Assembly: GCF_005771495.1 (NCBI RefSeq) | Contig: NZ_VAUW01000033.1 | Location: 1-49,033, forward strand | Length of the DNA: 49,033 nucleotides | Source of the DNA: Maribacter sp. ACAM166 | GTDB taxonomy: Bacteria > Bacteroidota > Bacteroidia > Flavobacteriales > Flavobacteriaceae | Direction of reading: 5' to 3' | Part shown: positions 35,201-43,306 of the stretch, one piece after another | Position numbering within the stretch: the stretch's first letter is position 1 | Layout of the letters: each line of letters opens with the position of its first letter | Notes under the pieces: generated by a model | Seen by the model: only the letters and a program-made list of their open reading frames with translations | Databases searched by the model: none | What the model was told of the DNA's origin: nothing | Made by a program: the position numbers and the translations under genes

Positions 35201-35637
35201 ACAAAGGCCAGACTATTGACGACATTTTCACAAAAGAAGAGCTGGAAGATGCTCTTATTGAGGAAGTTACAATGCTTGAAAGTGTGATTTTATGGAACAT
35301 GGGCAATGGGGCGTTTAAAATAGAGGCTTTGCCCAATGAGGCTCAACTTTCACCCGTATATGCTCTTTTGATTGAGGATATAGACAATGATGGACTCAAA
35401 GATATGGTGTTGGGTGGAAATTTATACAACGTAAAACCAGAGGTTGGTAGGTATGATGCAAGCCACGGAACAGTTTTAAAAGGTCTTGGGAAAGGCAAGT
35501 TTAAAGTTATACCTACAAAGGAAAGCGGATTGTTCTTGGAGGGCGAAATAAGGGATTTTCAATTAATCGAAATTGTCGGGCAAAAAATACTATTGGTAGC
35601 CAGAAACAATAGGGCGATGCAGTTTTTTAAATTTTAA
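32263..35637 (+). CDS. VCBS/FG-GAP repeat and ASPIC/UnbV lipoprotein, copy 2
   Basis: An 1124-residue paralogue of the proteins at 28307 and 35654. The signal peptide ends in a lipobox (SIISSC near residue 33). About 14 calcium loops are visible (DINNDGLLD, DYDKDGDLD, DLDNDGFKD, DADGDGDQD, DYDSDGDDD, DIDNDGLKD), with the ASPIC/UnbV domain at about residues 527-616 (TAIGAKVTLKDEG ... RGFQSSVDNRLNFGLG). Shared signatures such as EFNIYKYRNFYNGGG and ATDWSWG show recent common descent with its neighbours. It is 16 bases ahead of copy 3, so the three are one operon. Confidence 0.85.
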   Translation: MIKYKEIRSCNIVYLRCQILVLLTLAFSIISSCTFSEKNEKEPLFIALGPDQTHIDFQNTLTSTNEFNIYKYRNFYNGGGVGLGDINNDGLLDIYLTGNMVPNKLYLNKGDFVFDDITNQAQIAGKRAWSTGVSMVDINGDSWLDIYVCNSGDVKGDNKQNEFFINNGDGTFSEKAEEMGLANRGFSTHAAFFDYDKDGDLDVYLLNNSYQSIGSFNLRKNERPIRDKLGGDKLLRNDGGRFIDVSEQAGIYGSVIGFGLGVSVSDLDKDGWMDLYISNDFFERDYIYMNNGDGTFREELEKQMRSISVASMGSDIADISGDGYPDVFVTEMLPEGDERFKTTMTFENWDKYQYNLENGYYHQFTRNMLHIHNGPIPDKGVTFSEVGRLAKVEATDWSWGALLTDLDNDGFKDIYITNGIAQDILNQDYLNYVANEEVVRAVTRDRGVDFKQLIDIIPTNRIPNYVYSGTPDLIFNDKTKEWGLDTPSHSNGAAYGDLDNDGDLDLVVNNVNMPLFVYQNQTDIASSKNNFLKVVLKGNDGNTTAIGAKVTLKDEGKLFYQEQSPNRGFQSSVDNRLNFGLGGLEIIDSLIVDWYYGKQTILTDVAANQTLVLREIEATTAPTGCKNNTVNRIFNEVSQLQGIGYAHKENVYSDFDRDRLLYHMKSTEGPRMSITDVNGDGLEDFYIGGAKDSPGALFIQTHEGSFKSTNESLLEKDKGSEDLQCLFFDADGDGDQDLYVTSGGNEFSSGAFALVDRLYLNDGFGNFSKSGQLLPGGTPESSSTVISADIDSDGHLDLFVGIRLKSGELGVPQNGYILKNDGNGNFTNSTGTIAPELMNIGMITDAVWSDYDSDGDDDLIIVGEWMAIRVFNNANGMFKEVTSNVGLTDTHGWWNRIEAADLDGDGDMDYVAGNHGLNSRFRASLEKPLTRYTNDFDQNGSVEQIISSYNGDKSYPLVLRHDLVMQLPSLKKKYLKYESYKGQTIDDIFTKEELEDALIEEVTMLESVILWNMGNGAFKIEALPNEAQLSPVYALLIEDIDNDGLKDMVLGGNLYNVKPEVGRYDASHGTVLKGLGKGKFKVIPTKESGLFLEGEIRDFQLIEIVGQKILLVARNNRAMQFFKF

Positions 35638-35653
35638 GTAGAGAGTCGATGAT

Positions 35654-38600
35654 ATGAAAAGAGTTCATTACATAATAAAAATAGCTTTTCTAGCAATTGG
35701 ATTAGTATTTCAATTGTCTTGTGATGGTAATTTGGATAACACAAAGTTATTCAAAATGCGCACTCCAAACCAAACAGGAATTTCGTTTAGGAATGATATT
35801 GTTGAAACAAAAGAGTTTAATATTCTGGAATACCTGTATATGTATAACGGAGGTGGGGTTTCAATTGGTGACATAAATAATGACGGACTTCCCGATATAT
35901 ATTTAACTGCAAATCAGCAGATAAATCGATTATACCTTAACAAAGGAAATTTTAAATTTGAAGAAATTACAGAAAAAGCAGGAGTAGGTGGAAAATCTGG
36001 AAATCAAAATTGGACTACAGGAACGGTTATGGTAGATGTCAATAATGATGGTTGGCTAGATATTTATGTATGTCAGATATATGGCTATAAAGGGCTTACC
36101 GGAAATAATAAACTCTACATCAACAATCAAAATGGAACCTTTACCGAAAGTGCTGCTGTCTACGGATTACAGGCTAATAGTTATGCCCAGCATGCTGCAT
36201 TTCTTGACTATGATAATGATGGAGATTTGGATATGTACCTGCTTAATCTTGCTGTTCACACGCCTGATTCTTATAAGAATGCAGCACTTAGAAAGGTTAG
36301 GGACACAATGACGGGCGATCGTTTATATCAAAATAGAGAGGGTGAATTTGTTGATGTGAGCGATGAAGCAGGAATTTTTGGAGGCTCTATGGGCTATGGT
36401 TTGGCTGTGGGGATTTCAGACATTAACAATGACGGCTATTCGGATATATATATATCAAATGACTTTCATGAAAATGATTATTTGTACTACAATCAGGGTG
36501 ATGGAACATTTATAGAGGCCAATACCCTTTCCATGGGCCATAACTCCACTTTTGCAATGGGAAATGATATTGGTGACTTCAATAATGATGGTTGGCAGGA
36601 TGTAATTACCTTGGATATGAAACCTAATGATGAAAAAATTCTTAAAACGTTGGTATCTGTTGATCCCTATGATATCTATCAATTAAAACTTAACTACGGG
36701 TATCACTTTCAATACCCCAGAAATATGCTTCAGTTAAATAATGGTAATTTGTATGATACGATTACCAGTTTTAGTGAAATCGGTGAATACAGCGGTGTAA
36801 CAAGTACAGATTGGAGTTGGTCTGCGTTGTTTGCTGACTTTGATTTGGACGGAAAAAAGGACTTATTTGTTTCCAATGGAATTCCCCACAGACCCAATGA
36901 TTTAGACTTTATAAATTATACTTCCAATACGAATCAAAAAGAGCTTAGTTCTTTGGACCTTATTTCCTCTATTCCTCATGGAAAAGCAAGGAATGTAGCC
37001 TTTAAAAATTTGGGTGTCAAGTTTGAGGATGTTTCAGAAGATTGGGGATTGAATCAGGAAGGGTTTTCTAATGGAGTTGCCTACGCCGATCTTGATAACG
37101 ATGGCGATTTGGATTTGGTGGTCAATAACTTAAATGAAGTCGCAAACCTTTATGAAAATACAATTTCCGAGAGACAGCCTTATAATTATTTAAAAATAGA
37201 ATTTAGGGGACCATCTAAAAACACCAAAGGTATTGGCGCCAAAGTAACCCTAGAGGTTGCAGGAATCTTGCAGATGCAAGAATTAAATCCAACTAGAGGC
37301 TGGCTATCTTCTATGGACTATAATTTAATTTTTGGTTTGGGGGAGTACAAAACGGGTGTAAAACTAAAGGTATTCTGGAATGATGGTAAAGAACAAATTA
37401 TAGATAACTTGAAATCCAATCAAACAATTACTTTAGATTATGCGGAAGCAGTTGTTCCAGAAACGAAAGCTCCAATAGCAAAAAGGAATAAAGTTTTTTA
37501 TGATGTAAGTAATAAAAGTGGTATTGACTTTAAACATGCAGAAAATAATTTTAATGATTTTAAATATGAAACTTTAATTCCCAGAATGGTTTCCAGAGAA
37601 GGACCCAAAATTGCTATTGGCGATTTGAACAATGATGGTTTAGACGATTTTTATATTGGCGGGGCAAAGAATCAGGAAGGCGAATTATATATACAACAAG
37701 ACAATAATGAAAAATTCTTTAAAAAAATCAGATCGAATGATTTTTTTAAAGACAGGGCAAGTGAGGATGTAGGTTCGGTTTTTTTAGATGTCGATAATGA
37801 TGGGGATTTAGATTTATATGTCGTAAGTGGAGGCGGAGAACCCTTTCAGGATTTCACAAAAGTCGATAGACTTTATTTAAACGATGGAAAGGGTAATTTC
37901 ACAAAAACAACTACCCACCCACAATTGGCCTTTAACGGATCATGTGCAGTAAGTGGTGATTTCAATGAGGACGGTTTCGCAGATATTTTCATTGGTGCAC
38001 GTTCTATCCCCGGTTCCTATGGTACTTATACCAGAAGCAGAATACTTCTTGGGGATGGCAAAGGAAACCTTATTGATTTAACGGCACGTATTTTTGGAAA
38101 ATATATTAATCTGGGGATGGTCACAGATGCTGCTTGGTTACCAAAAAGTCGGGAATTAATTATAGTTGGAGATTGGATGCCGGTGACCATTCTTGATTTC
38201 AAAAATCTTCCGTTGGAAGAAAATAAAATAGAAAACAGCTCGGGTTGGTGGAATACTATTCATGCCGCCGACTTGGACAACGACGGGGATTTAGATCTGG
38301 TTTTGGGTAACTTGGGACATAACACAAATTTAAGTGCATCTGTTGATTATCCTGTGAATTTATACATAAAAGACTTCGATAATAATCAAAGCATTGACCC
38401 AATAATGAGCTACTATAAGAACGGTATTGAATACCCTTTTTATGGTTTGGAAGAAATGTCCAAGCAATTAATTGCCATGAAGAAGGTCTATCCTTCTTAT
38501 GAGCTATATGCCAATAGCAGTTTCTCAGACTTATTTCCTAAAGACGAACTAAAAGGAGCGGGACGTCTACAAGCGTTTACATTTGCATCCTACTATTTTG

Positions 38601-38959
38601 AGAATAATAATGCAGGTAGATTTATTGCAAAGGAATTACCATGGCAACTTCAAGTGGCACCACTATACAGTTTTGCTACAGGTGATTTTAACGAAGATGG
38701 AGCAATGGATATACTGACAGGTGGAAATTTTTATAGTAATCAGGTTAATATTGGAAAGCTAGACGCTTCTTTTGGACATTTTCTTTCCGGAAACGGAAAG
38801 CTTCAATTCAAAAACAAAGAACCAAGAGATTCAGGGTTTTATATACAAGGTGAAGTAAGGGATATAAAAGTAATTAAGGGCCCAAAAGGAGAAAATTTTA
38901 TTCTGGTGAGCAGAAATAATGAAGGGGTAAAACTATTTACTTATTTCACAGAAAACTAA
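35654..38959 (+). CDS. VCBS/FG-GAP repeat and ASPIC/UnbV lipoprotein, copy 3
   Basis: An 1101-residue paralogue of the two preceding VCBS proteins, with lipobox QLSC near residue 23. About 13 calcium loops can be seen (DINNDGLPD, DVNNDGWLD, DYDNDGDLD, DFNEDGAMD), and the ASPIC/UnbV domain is at about residues 509-597 (GIGAKVTLEVAG ... RGWLSSMDYNLIFGLG). One loop kept in copies 1 and 2 (DYDNDMDED and DYDSDGDDD after DAVW) is missing here: the sequence reads DAAWLPKSRELIIVGDW. It is the most divergent of the three and ends the operon; the next gene begins 113 bases later. Confidence 0.85.
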   Translation: MKRVHYIIKIAFLAIGLVFQLSCDGNLDNTKLFKMRTPNQTGISFRNDIVETKEFNILEYLYMYNGGGVSIGDINNDGLPDIYLTANQQINRLYLNKGNFKFEEITEKAGVGGKSGNQNWTTGTVMVDVNNDGWLDIYVCQIYGYKGLTGNNKLYINNQNGTFTESAAVYGLQANSYAQHAAFLDYDNDGDLDMYLLNLAVHTPDSYKNAALRKVRDTMTGDRLYQNREGEFVDVSDEAGIFGGSMGYGLAVGISDINNDGYSDIYISNDFHENDYLYYNQGDGTFIEANTLSMGHNSTFAMGNDIGDFNNDGWQDVITLDMKPNDEKILKTLVSVDPYDIYQLKLNYGYHFQYPRNMLQLNNGNLYDTITSFSEIGEYSGVTSTDWSWSALFADFDLDGKKDLFVSNGIPHRPNDLDFINYTSNTNQKELSSLDLISSIPHGKARNVAFKNLGVKFEDVSEDWGLNQEGFSNGVAYADLDNDGDLDLVVNNLNEVANLYENTISERQPYNYLKIEFRGPSKNTKGIGAKVTLEVAGILQMQELNPTRGWLSSMDYNLIFGLGEYKTGVKLKVFWNDGKEQIIDNLKSNQTITLDYAEAVVPETKAPIAKRNKVFYDVSNKSGIDFKHAENNFNDFKYETLIPRMVSREGPKIAIGDLNNDGLDDFYIGGAKNQEGELYIQQDNNEKFFKKIRSNDFFKDRASEDVGSVFLDVDNDGDLDLYVVSGGGEPFQDFTKVDRLYLNDGKGNFTKTTTHPQLAFNGSCAVSGDFNEDGFADIFIGARSIPGSYGTYTRSRILLGDGKGNLIDLTARIFGKYINLGMVTDAAWLPKSRELIIVGDWMPVTILDFKNLPLEENKIENSSGWWNTIHAADLDNDGDLDLVLGNLGHNTNLSASVDYPVNLYIKDFDNNQSIDPIMSYYKNGIEYPFYGLEEMSKQLIAMKKVYPSYELYANSSFSDLFPKDELKGAGRLQAFTFASYYFENNNAGRFIAKELPWQLQVAPLYSFATGDFNEDGAMDILTGGNFYSNQVNIGKLDASFGHFLSGNGKLQFKNKEPRDSGFYIQGEVRDIKVIKGPKGENFILVSRNNEGVKLFTYFTEN

Positions 38960-39072
38960 GAATTAGGACTAATGAATTTTTCTATTGATTGAAAGAATTA
39001 ATCTTATTTTTTCACTGGAAAGACGGTAATTTAAGTAGTAACTAAAAGAAGTGTAAATTTAAACCTAGTATT

Positions 39073-41121
39073 ATGAAAAGTATAAATTTTAAAAGTGTTG
39101 TTATTAAATGGAAGATATATATGTTATATAAAGAATACGGTGCGTTAGCTCAAAAAAATTCTAGGCAAATCTACCAATCATATAATCTTTTGTCGGGATT
39201 AATTATTGTAATGTTTCTTTCATTTCAAACACATGCACAGAATACTAAACAGGATTACCCCATTAAACCGATACCCTTTACAAGTGTTAAAATAGTCGAT
39301 AACTTTTGGCAGCAGCGTTTGGAAACGAATCGGGAAGTTACCGTTCCGTTCACATTTAAAAAAAGCGAGGAAACGGGGAGAATAAGTAATTTTGAGAAGG
39401 CAGGTGGAATTACAGAAGGAGAATTTGAAGGTACTTTTTTTAACGATTCTGATGTATTCAAAATTATTGAAGGGGCCAGTTATTCATTACAAGCTAATCC
39501 TGATGAAAAGCTAGAACAGTTTTTGGATGATTTAATTTTTAAAATTGCGGCTGCGCAAGAAGATGATGGCTATTTGTATACGAACAGAACTATTGATCCT
39601 ACGAAAGCAGCCGATGAAGGAGGAAAAGAGCGATGGACCAACCTGGAAACTTATCATGAACTGTATAATGTTGGTCATTTGTACGAAGGTGCTGTTGCAC
39701 ACTATGAAGCAACTGGGAAACGCAATTTATTAGATGTTGCAATAAAGAATGCCGATTTAGTAGCAAGTGTTTTCGGTTCAGGAAAAAATATGGGAGTTCC
39801 GGGACATCAGGAAATTGAAATAGGATTAATTAAACTGTACCGTGTTACCAAAGACAATAAATACCTAGATTTAGCGAAATTTTTTATTGACCAACGCGGA
39901 AATAAAGAAAGTCATGAGTTATTTGGCACCTATTCTCAGGACCATGCACCCTTTGTAGAACAGAATAAGGCCGTAGGGCATTCCGTAAGAGCGGGCTATT
40001 TTTATGCCGGAGCTACTGATATTGCTGCTATTTTAGGTACTGATGAGTACAAAGAGCCATTACATGATATATGGGATAATATTGTTCACACCAAAACCTA
40101 TTTAACAGGAGGTATTGGTGCAGAACGACAACATGAAGGTTTTGGACCTGATTATGAACTACCCAATGCCACCGCTTACACAGAAACTTGTGCTGCTATC
40201 TCCATGATGTTTTGGAACCATAGACTTTTTCTTTTGGAAGGAGATGTGAAGTACATGGATGTATTTGAAAGAACCTTATATAACGGTTTTCTCGCTGGGG
40301 TATCTTTTCAGGGAGATACATTCTTTTACCCCAATCCATTAGAATCAGATGGCATTTATAAATTTAATCAAGGGGTATGTGGCCGTTCACCATGGTTTAA
40401 CACGTCTTGCTGTCCTGTTAATGTAGTGCGATTATTACCATCTTTACCAGGTTATATTTATGCAGCCAAGGGAGAGGAAGTATATATTAACCTATTTATC
40501 GGAAATGAGGCCGAATTGGATGTAAACGGAAAAAAATTGTTGATCAATCAAAAGACAAATTACCCTTGGGACGGGGATGTTGCATTTTCCTTTAATAATA
40601 ACAAGGGGGTTGATGCACAATTTAAAATAAGAGTACCAGGTTGGGTTCGGGGAGAAGTATTGCCAGGAGATTTATATAGCTATTTAGACAAAAAGGAACT
40701 CGGTGTAAAACTGACGGTGAACGGAAAGGAACAAAACATAGCCATTTCTAACGGCTACATTGATTTGAACAAAAGACTATGGAAAAAGGGAGATTCTATT
40801 GAGATCCATTTTGACATGGAAGCAAGAAAAGTGGTAAGCAATGAAAAAGTAGAGGCCAATACCGGTAAAATAGCCTTTGAAAGGGGTCCATTGGTATATT
40901 GTGCAGAAGAGGTGGACAATCCTAGCGGGGTACTTTCCCTTTTGGTTCCGAAAGAAACCACTTTGGATTACACATTCAATCAATCCTTACTAAACGGAAT
41001 TGGAGAGATTAAAGGTGAAACCTTGAAAGGTAATATTAAAGGGAGCTTTACTGCCATTCCTTATTTCGCTTGGGCACATCGTAAAATGGGAGAAATGGCC
41101 GTTTGGATAAATTCAAAATAG
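39073..41121 (+). CDS. GH127 beta-L-arabinofuranosidase
   Basis: A 682-residue protein close in length and layout to the characterised Bifidobacterium enzyme HypBA1 (658 residues). The N-terminus is long before the hydrophobic stretch (LLSGLIIVMFLSFQTHAQ, about residues 41-57); an in-frame ATG at 39121 would shorten it. Family features are VKIVDNFWQQRLETNR, AAAQEDDGYLYTN, TYHELYNVGHLYEGAVAHY, and GHSVRAGYFYAG. The catalytic set is E371-T-C373 and C446-C447, in which one cysteine of the pair acts as nucleophile at a zinc site in GH127. It should release L-arabinose from beta-1,2-linked arabinofuranosides. First of three GH127-type genes with gaps of 43 and 12 bases. Confidence 0.9.
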   Translation: MKSINFKSVVIKWKIYMLYKEYGALAQKNSRQIYQSYNLLSGLIIVMFLSFQTHAQNTKQDYPIKPIPFTSVKIVDNFWQQRLETNREVTVPFTFKKSEETGRISNFEKAGGITEGEFEGTFFNDSDVFKIIEGASYSLQANPDEKLEQFLDDLIFKIAAAQEDDGYLYTNRTIDPTKAADEGGKERWTNLETYHELYNVGHLYEGAVAHYEATGKRNLLDVAIKNADLVASVFGSGKNMGVPGHQEIEIGLIKLYRVTKDNKYLDLAKFFIDQRGNKESHELFGTYSQDHAPFVEQNKAVGHSVRAGYFYAGATDIAAILGTDEYKEPLHDIWDNIVHTKTYLTGGIGAERQHEGFGPDYELPNATAYTETCAAISMMFWNHRLFLLEGDVKYMDVFERTLYNGFLAGVSFQGDTFFYPNPLESDGIYKFNQGVCGRSPWFNTSCCPVNVVRLLPSLPGYIYAAKGEEVYINLFIGNEAELDVNGKKLLINQKTNYPWDGDVAFSFNNNKGVDAQFKIRVPGWVRGEVLPGDLYSYLDKKELGVKLTVNGKEQNIAISNGYIDLNKRLWKKGDSIEIHFDMEARKVVSNEKVEANTGKIAFERGPLVYCAEEVDNPSGVLSLLVPKETTLDYTFNQSLLNGIGEIKGETLKGNIKGSFTAIPYFAWAHRKMGEMAVWINSK

Positions 41122-41164
41122 TAAATGGATCAAAATATCGGTAAATAAGTTTAATAAATGTCAC

Positions 41165-43294
41165 ATGAGAAAATTTCAAATTTTATTTATGGTTTGCGGT
41201 ATATTATTTTCCTGTAAACAACAAGAAACAGGCGATAATATAGCAGATAGCGAGTCTAGTAAGATAACTTCTAATTATGTAACAAGTAAGGCTCCGTTAA
41301 AAGAATCATCTTATTTGGAATTGCCTTTGGGCACTATCAAACCAGACGGATGGTTAAAAGAGCAATTACGGAGGATGGCCGACGGAATGACGGGTAATTT
41401 GGATGAAATTTATCCGGAGGTGGTAGGACCTCGTAATGGTTGGCTTGGCGGCGATGGTGACGGTTGGGAGCGGGGACCCTATTGGATTGATGGACTTTTG
41501 CCACTTGCCTATATATTGGATGATTCCGAATTAAAGGCAAAAGCACAAATGTGGGTAAACTGGACTATAAACAATCAAACCGAAGACGGTTATATTGGAC
41601 CAATTCCTTTCGAAGAGGAACCAGACTATGAACAAGGGCTTCAGAGGGGCCAGCGAACTGATTGGTGGCCCAAAATGGTCATGTTGAAAATATTAAAGCA
41701 ATATTATAACGCTACAGGTGACCAACGTGTAATTGAAACACTGACCAAATATTTTAAATATCAATTACAGGAACTTCCAACCACACCCTTGGATAAATTG
41801 ACCCTCTGGGCAAATAGAAGGGGCGGAGACAACTTGCAAGTGGTATATTGGCTGTATAATATTACAGGCGATGAGTTCCTGTTAGATTTGGGGGATATAA
41901 TTCAAGAGCAGACATTTCCATGGACCACTATTTTTTCTAATGAAGAAAATTATTATGATCCAACCGAGGTATGGTATTATGATAAATTGAAGAGCTATCC
42001 CTTTGATTCTACCGAAATAAATAATCTTACAGTCTCAAAAATTGGTGGTCTTCATACTGTTAATTTCGCACAAGGTCTTAAAGAACCAATAGTGGCTTAC
42101 CAAAAAGATCAAGATCCAAAACATTTAGTTGCTGTTAAAAAAGCGCTTAAAGATATTAAAAAGTATCACGGTCAAGCGCAAGGAATGTATGGTGGAGACG
42201 AACCTCTTCACGGGGCGAACCCGATACAGGGAGTGGAGTTTTGTTCAATATCTGAAGAGATGTTTTCCTTGGAGACCATGATAAAAATTACGGGGGACAT
42301 GGAGTTTGCTGATTTATTGGAGAAGATTACCTATAACGCATTGCCGACGCAGGCGTCCGATGATTATAGTTCTAGACAGTATTTCCAGGCAGCAAATCAA
42401 ATAGAGATTAGTGACCGTATGGATGTCTCTTTTCAGAGCAATGGGCATAAAGGCACTGATTTCGTCTTCGGCACGGTCTCGGGCTATCCTTGTTGCACTA
42501 CCAATATGCACCAATCATGGCCAAAGTTTGTTCAGAACTTGTTTTATGCTACTCCCGATGGTGGTGTGGCTGCTCTGCAATATGCTCCAAGCTCTGTTAC
42601 ACTGAAGGTTGCGGATAACATCGAATTACAAATTAAGGAAACCACTGGGTTTCCATTTAGGGAAACCGTGAATTTTGAGTTTGGACTAAAAGAAAACACA
42701 AGTTTTCCATTTCATTTACGTATTCCATCTTGGGCAAAAGGAGCGTTCATTACCATCAACGGAGAAAAAGCGGAAACTAATATCAAAGACCAAGTGGCCA
42801 TATTGTATAGAGAATGGGAAAATGGTGATAACATCGTTTTAAACCTTCCTATGGAAATTATTACTTCAAAATGGTATGAGTTATCGACGGCCGTAGAAAG
42901 AGGACCATTAGTATATGCCCTAAAAGTTGTAGCTGAGGAAAAATCAAAGGATAGAGGCGATGGGTATAAAGAATTTACAGAGGTGTTCCCAAAAGAGCCT
43001 TGGAATTTTGGATTGATACAAAAGGAATTGGATAATATTCCGAATTCTGTAGAGGTTGTGGAAAATTCATGGGATGGCAGCTATCCTTGGAATCTAGAAA
43101 ATGCCCCCATTACCTTAAAAATGAAAGGTTTGAAAGTGCCCGAATGGAAAGCGGTGAGCGGAATTCCTTATTTCCCGAGTTTTTGGGGCAAATATTCAGG
43201 AGATACCACGGGCAACATTCAAGAAATCAGCTTGGTTCCTTATGGTTGCACCACATTAAGGATTTCCCAGTTTCCAACGTATACTATCAATTAA
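41165..43294 (+). CDS. Divergent GH127-superfamily lipoprotein
   Basis: A 709-residue lipoprotein (lipobox ILFSC near residue 17). It belongs to the DUF1680 superfamily but to a different branch from its neighbours: it begins LELPLGTIKPDGWLKEQLRRMADG and has RGPYWIDGLLPLAYIL. The zinc/cysteine set is kept in altered surroundings, E358-F-C360 rather than E-T-C, and C443-C444 in YPCCTTNMHQSWP. The retained residues argue for a cysteine-nucleophile glycosidase, but the different pocket leaves the sugar specificity open; some GH127-type enzymes act on other five-membered-ring sugars such as those in rhamnogalacturonan II. It sits between two canonical GH127 genes, probably in one operon. Confidence 0.75.
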   Translation: MRKFQILFMVCGILFSCKQQETGDNIADSESSKITSNYVTSKAPLKESSYLELPLGTIKPDGWLKEQLRRMADGMTGNLDEIYPEVVGPRNGWLGGDGDGWERGPYWIDGLLPLAYILDDSELKAKAQMWVNWTINNQTEDGYIGPIPFEEEPDYEQGLQRGQRTDWWPKMVMLKILKQYYNATGDQRVIETLTKYFKYQLQELPTTPLDKLTLWANRRGGDNLQVVYWLYNITGDEFLLDLGDIIQEQTFPWTTIFSNEENYYDPTEVWYYDKLKSYPFDSTEINNLTVSKIGGLHTVNFAQGLKEPIVAYQKDQDPKHLVAVKKALKDIKKYHGQAQGMYGGDEPLHGANPIQGVEFCSISEEMFSLETMIKITGDMEFADLLEKITYNALPTQASDDYSSRQYFQAANQIEISDRMDVSFQSNGHKGTDFVFGTVSGYPCCTTNMHQSWPKFVQNLFYATPDGGVAALQYAPSSVTLKVADNIELQIKETTGFPFRETVNFEFGLKENTSFPFHLRIPSWAKGAFITINGEKAETNIKDQVAILYREWENGDNIVLNLPMEIITSKWYELSTAVERGPLVYALKVVAEEKSKDRGDGYKEFTEVFPKEPWNFGLIQKELDNIPNSVEVVENSWDGSYPWNLENAPITLKMKGLKVPEWKAVSGIPYFPSFWGKYSGDTTGNIQEISLVPYGCTTLRISQFPTYTIN

Positions 43295-43306
43295 TTAACC
43301 ATAAAT

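Noticed and set aside
39045..39060. AAGTGTAAA half-site before the GH127 cluster (also near 45450 and 48706)
   Set aside because: Only the left half matches; the facing ACACTT half is absent at all three places.
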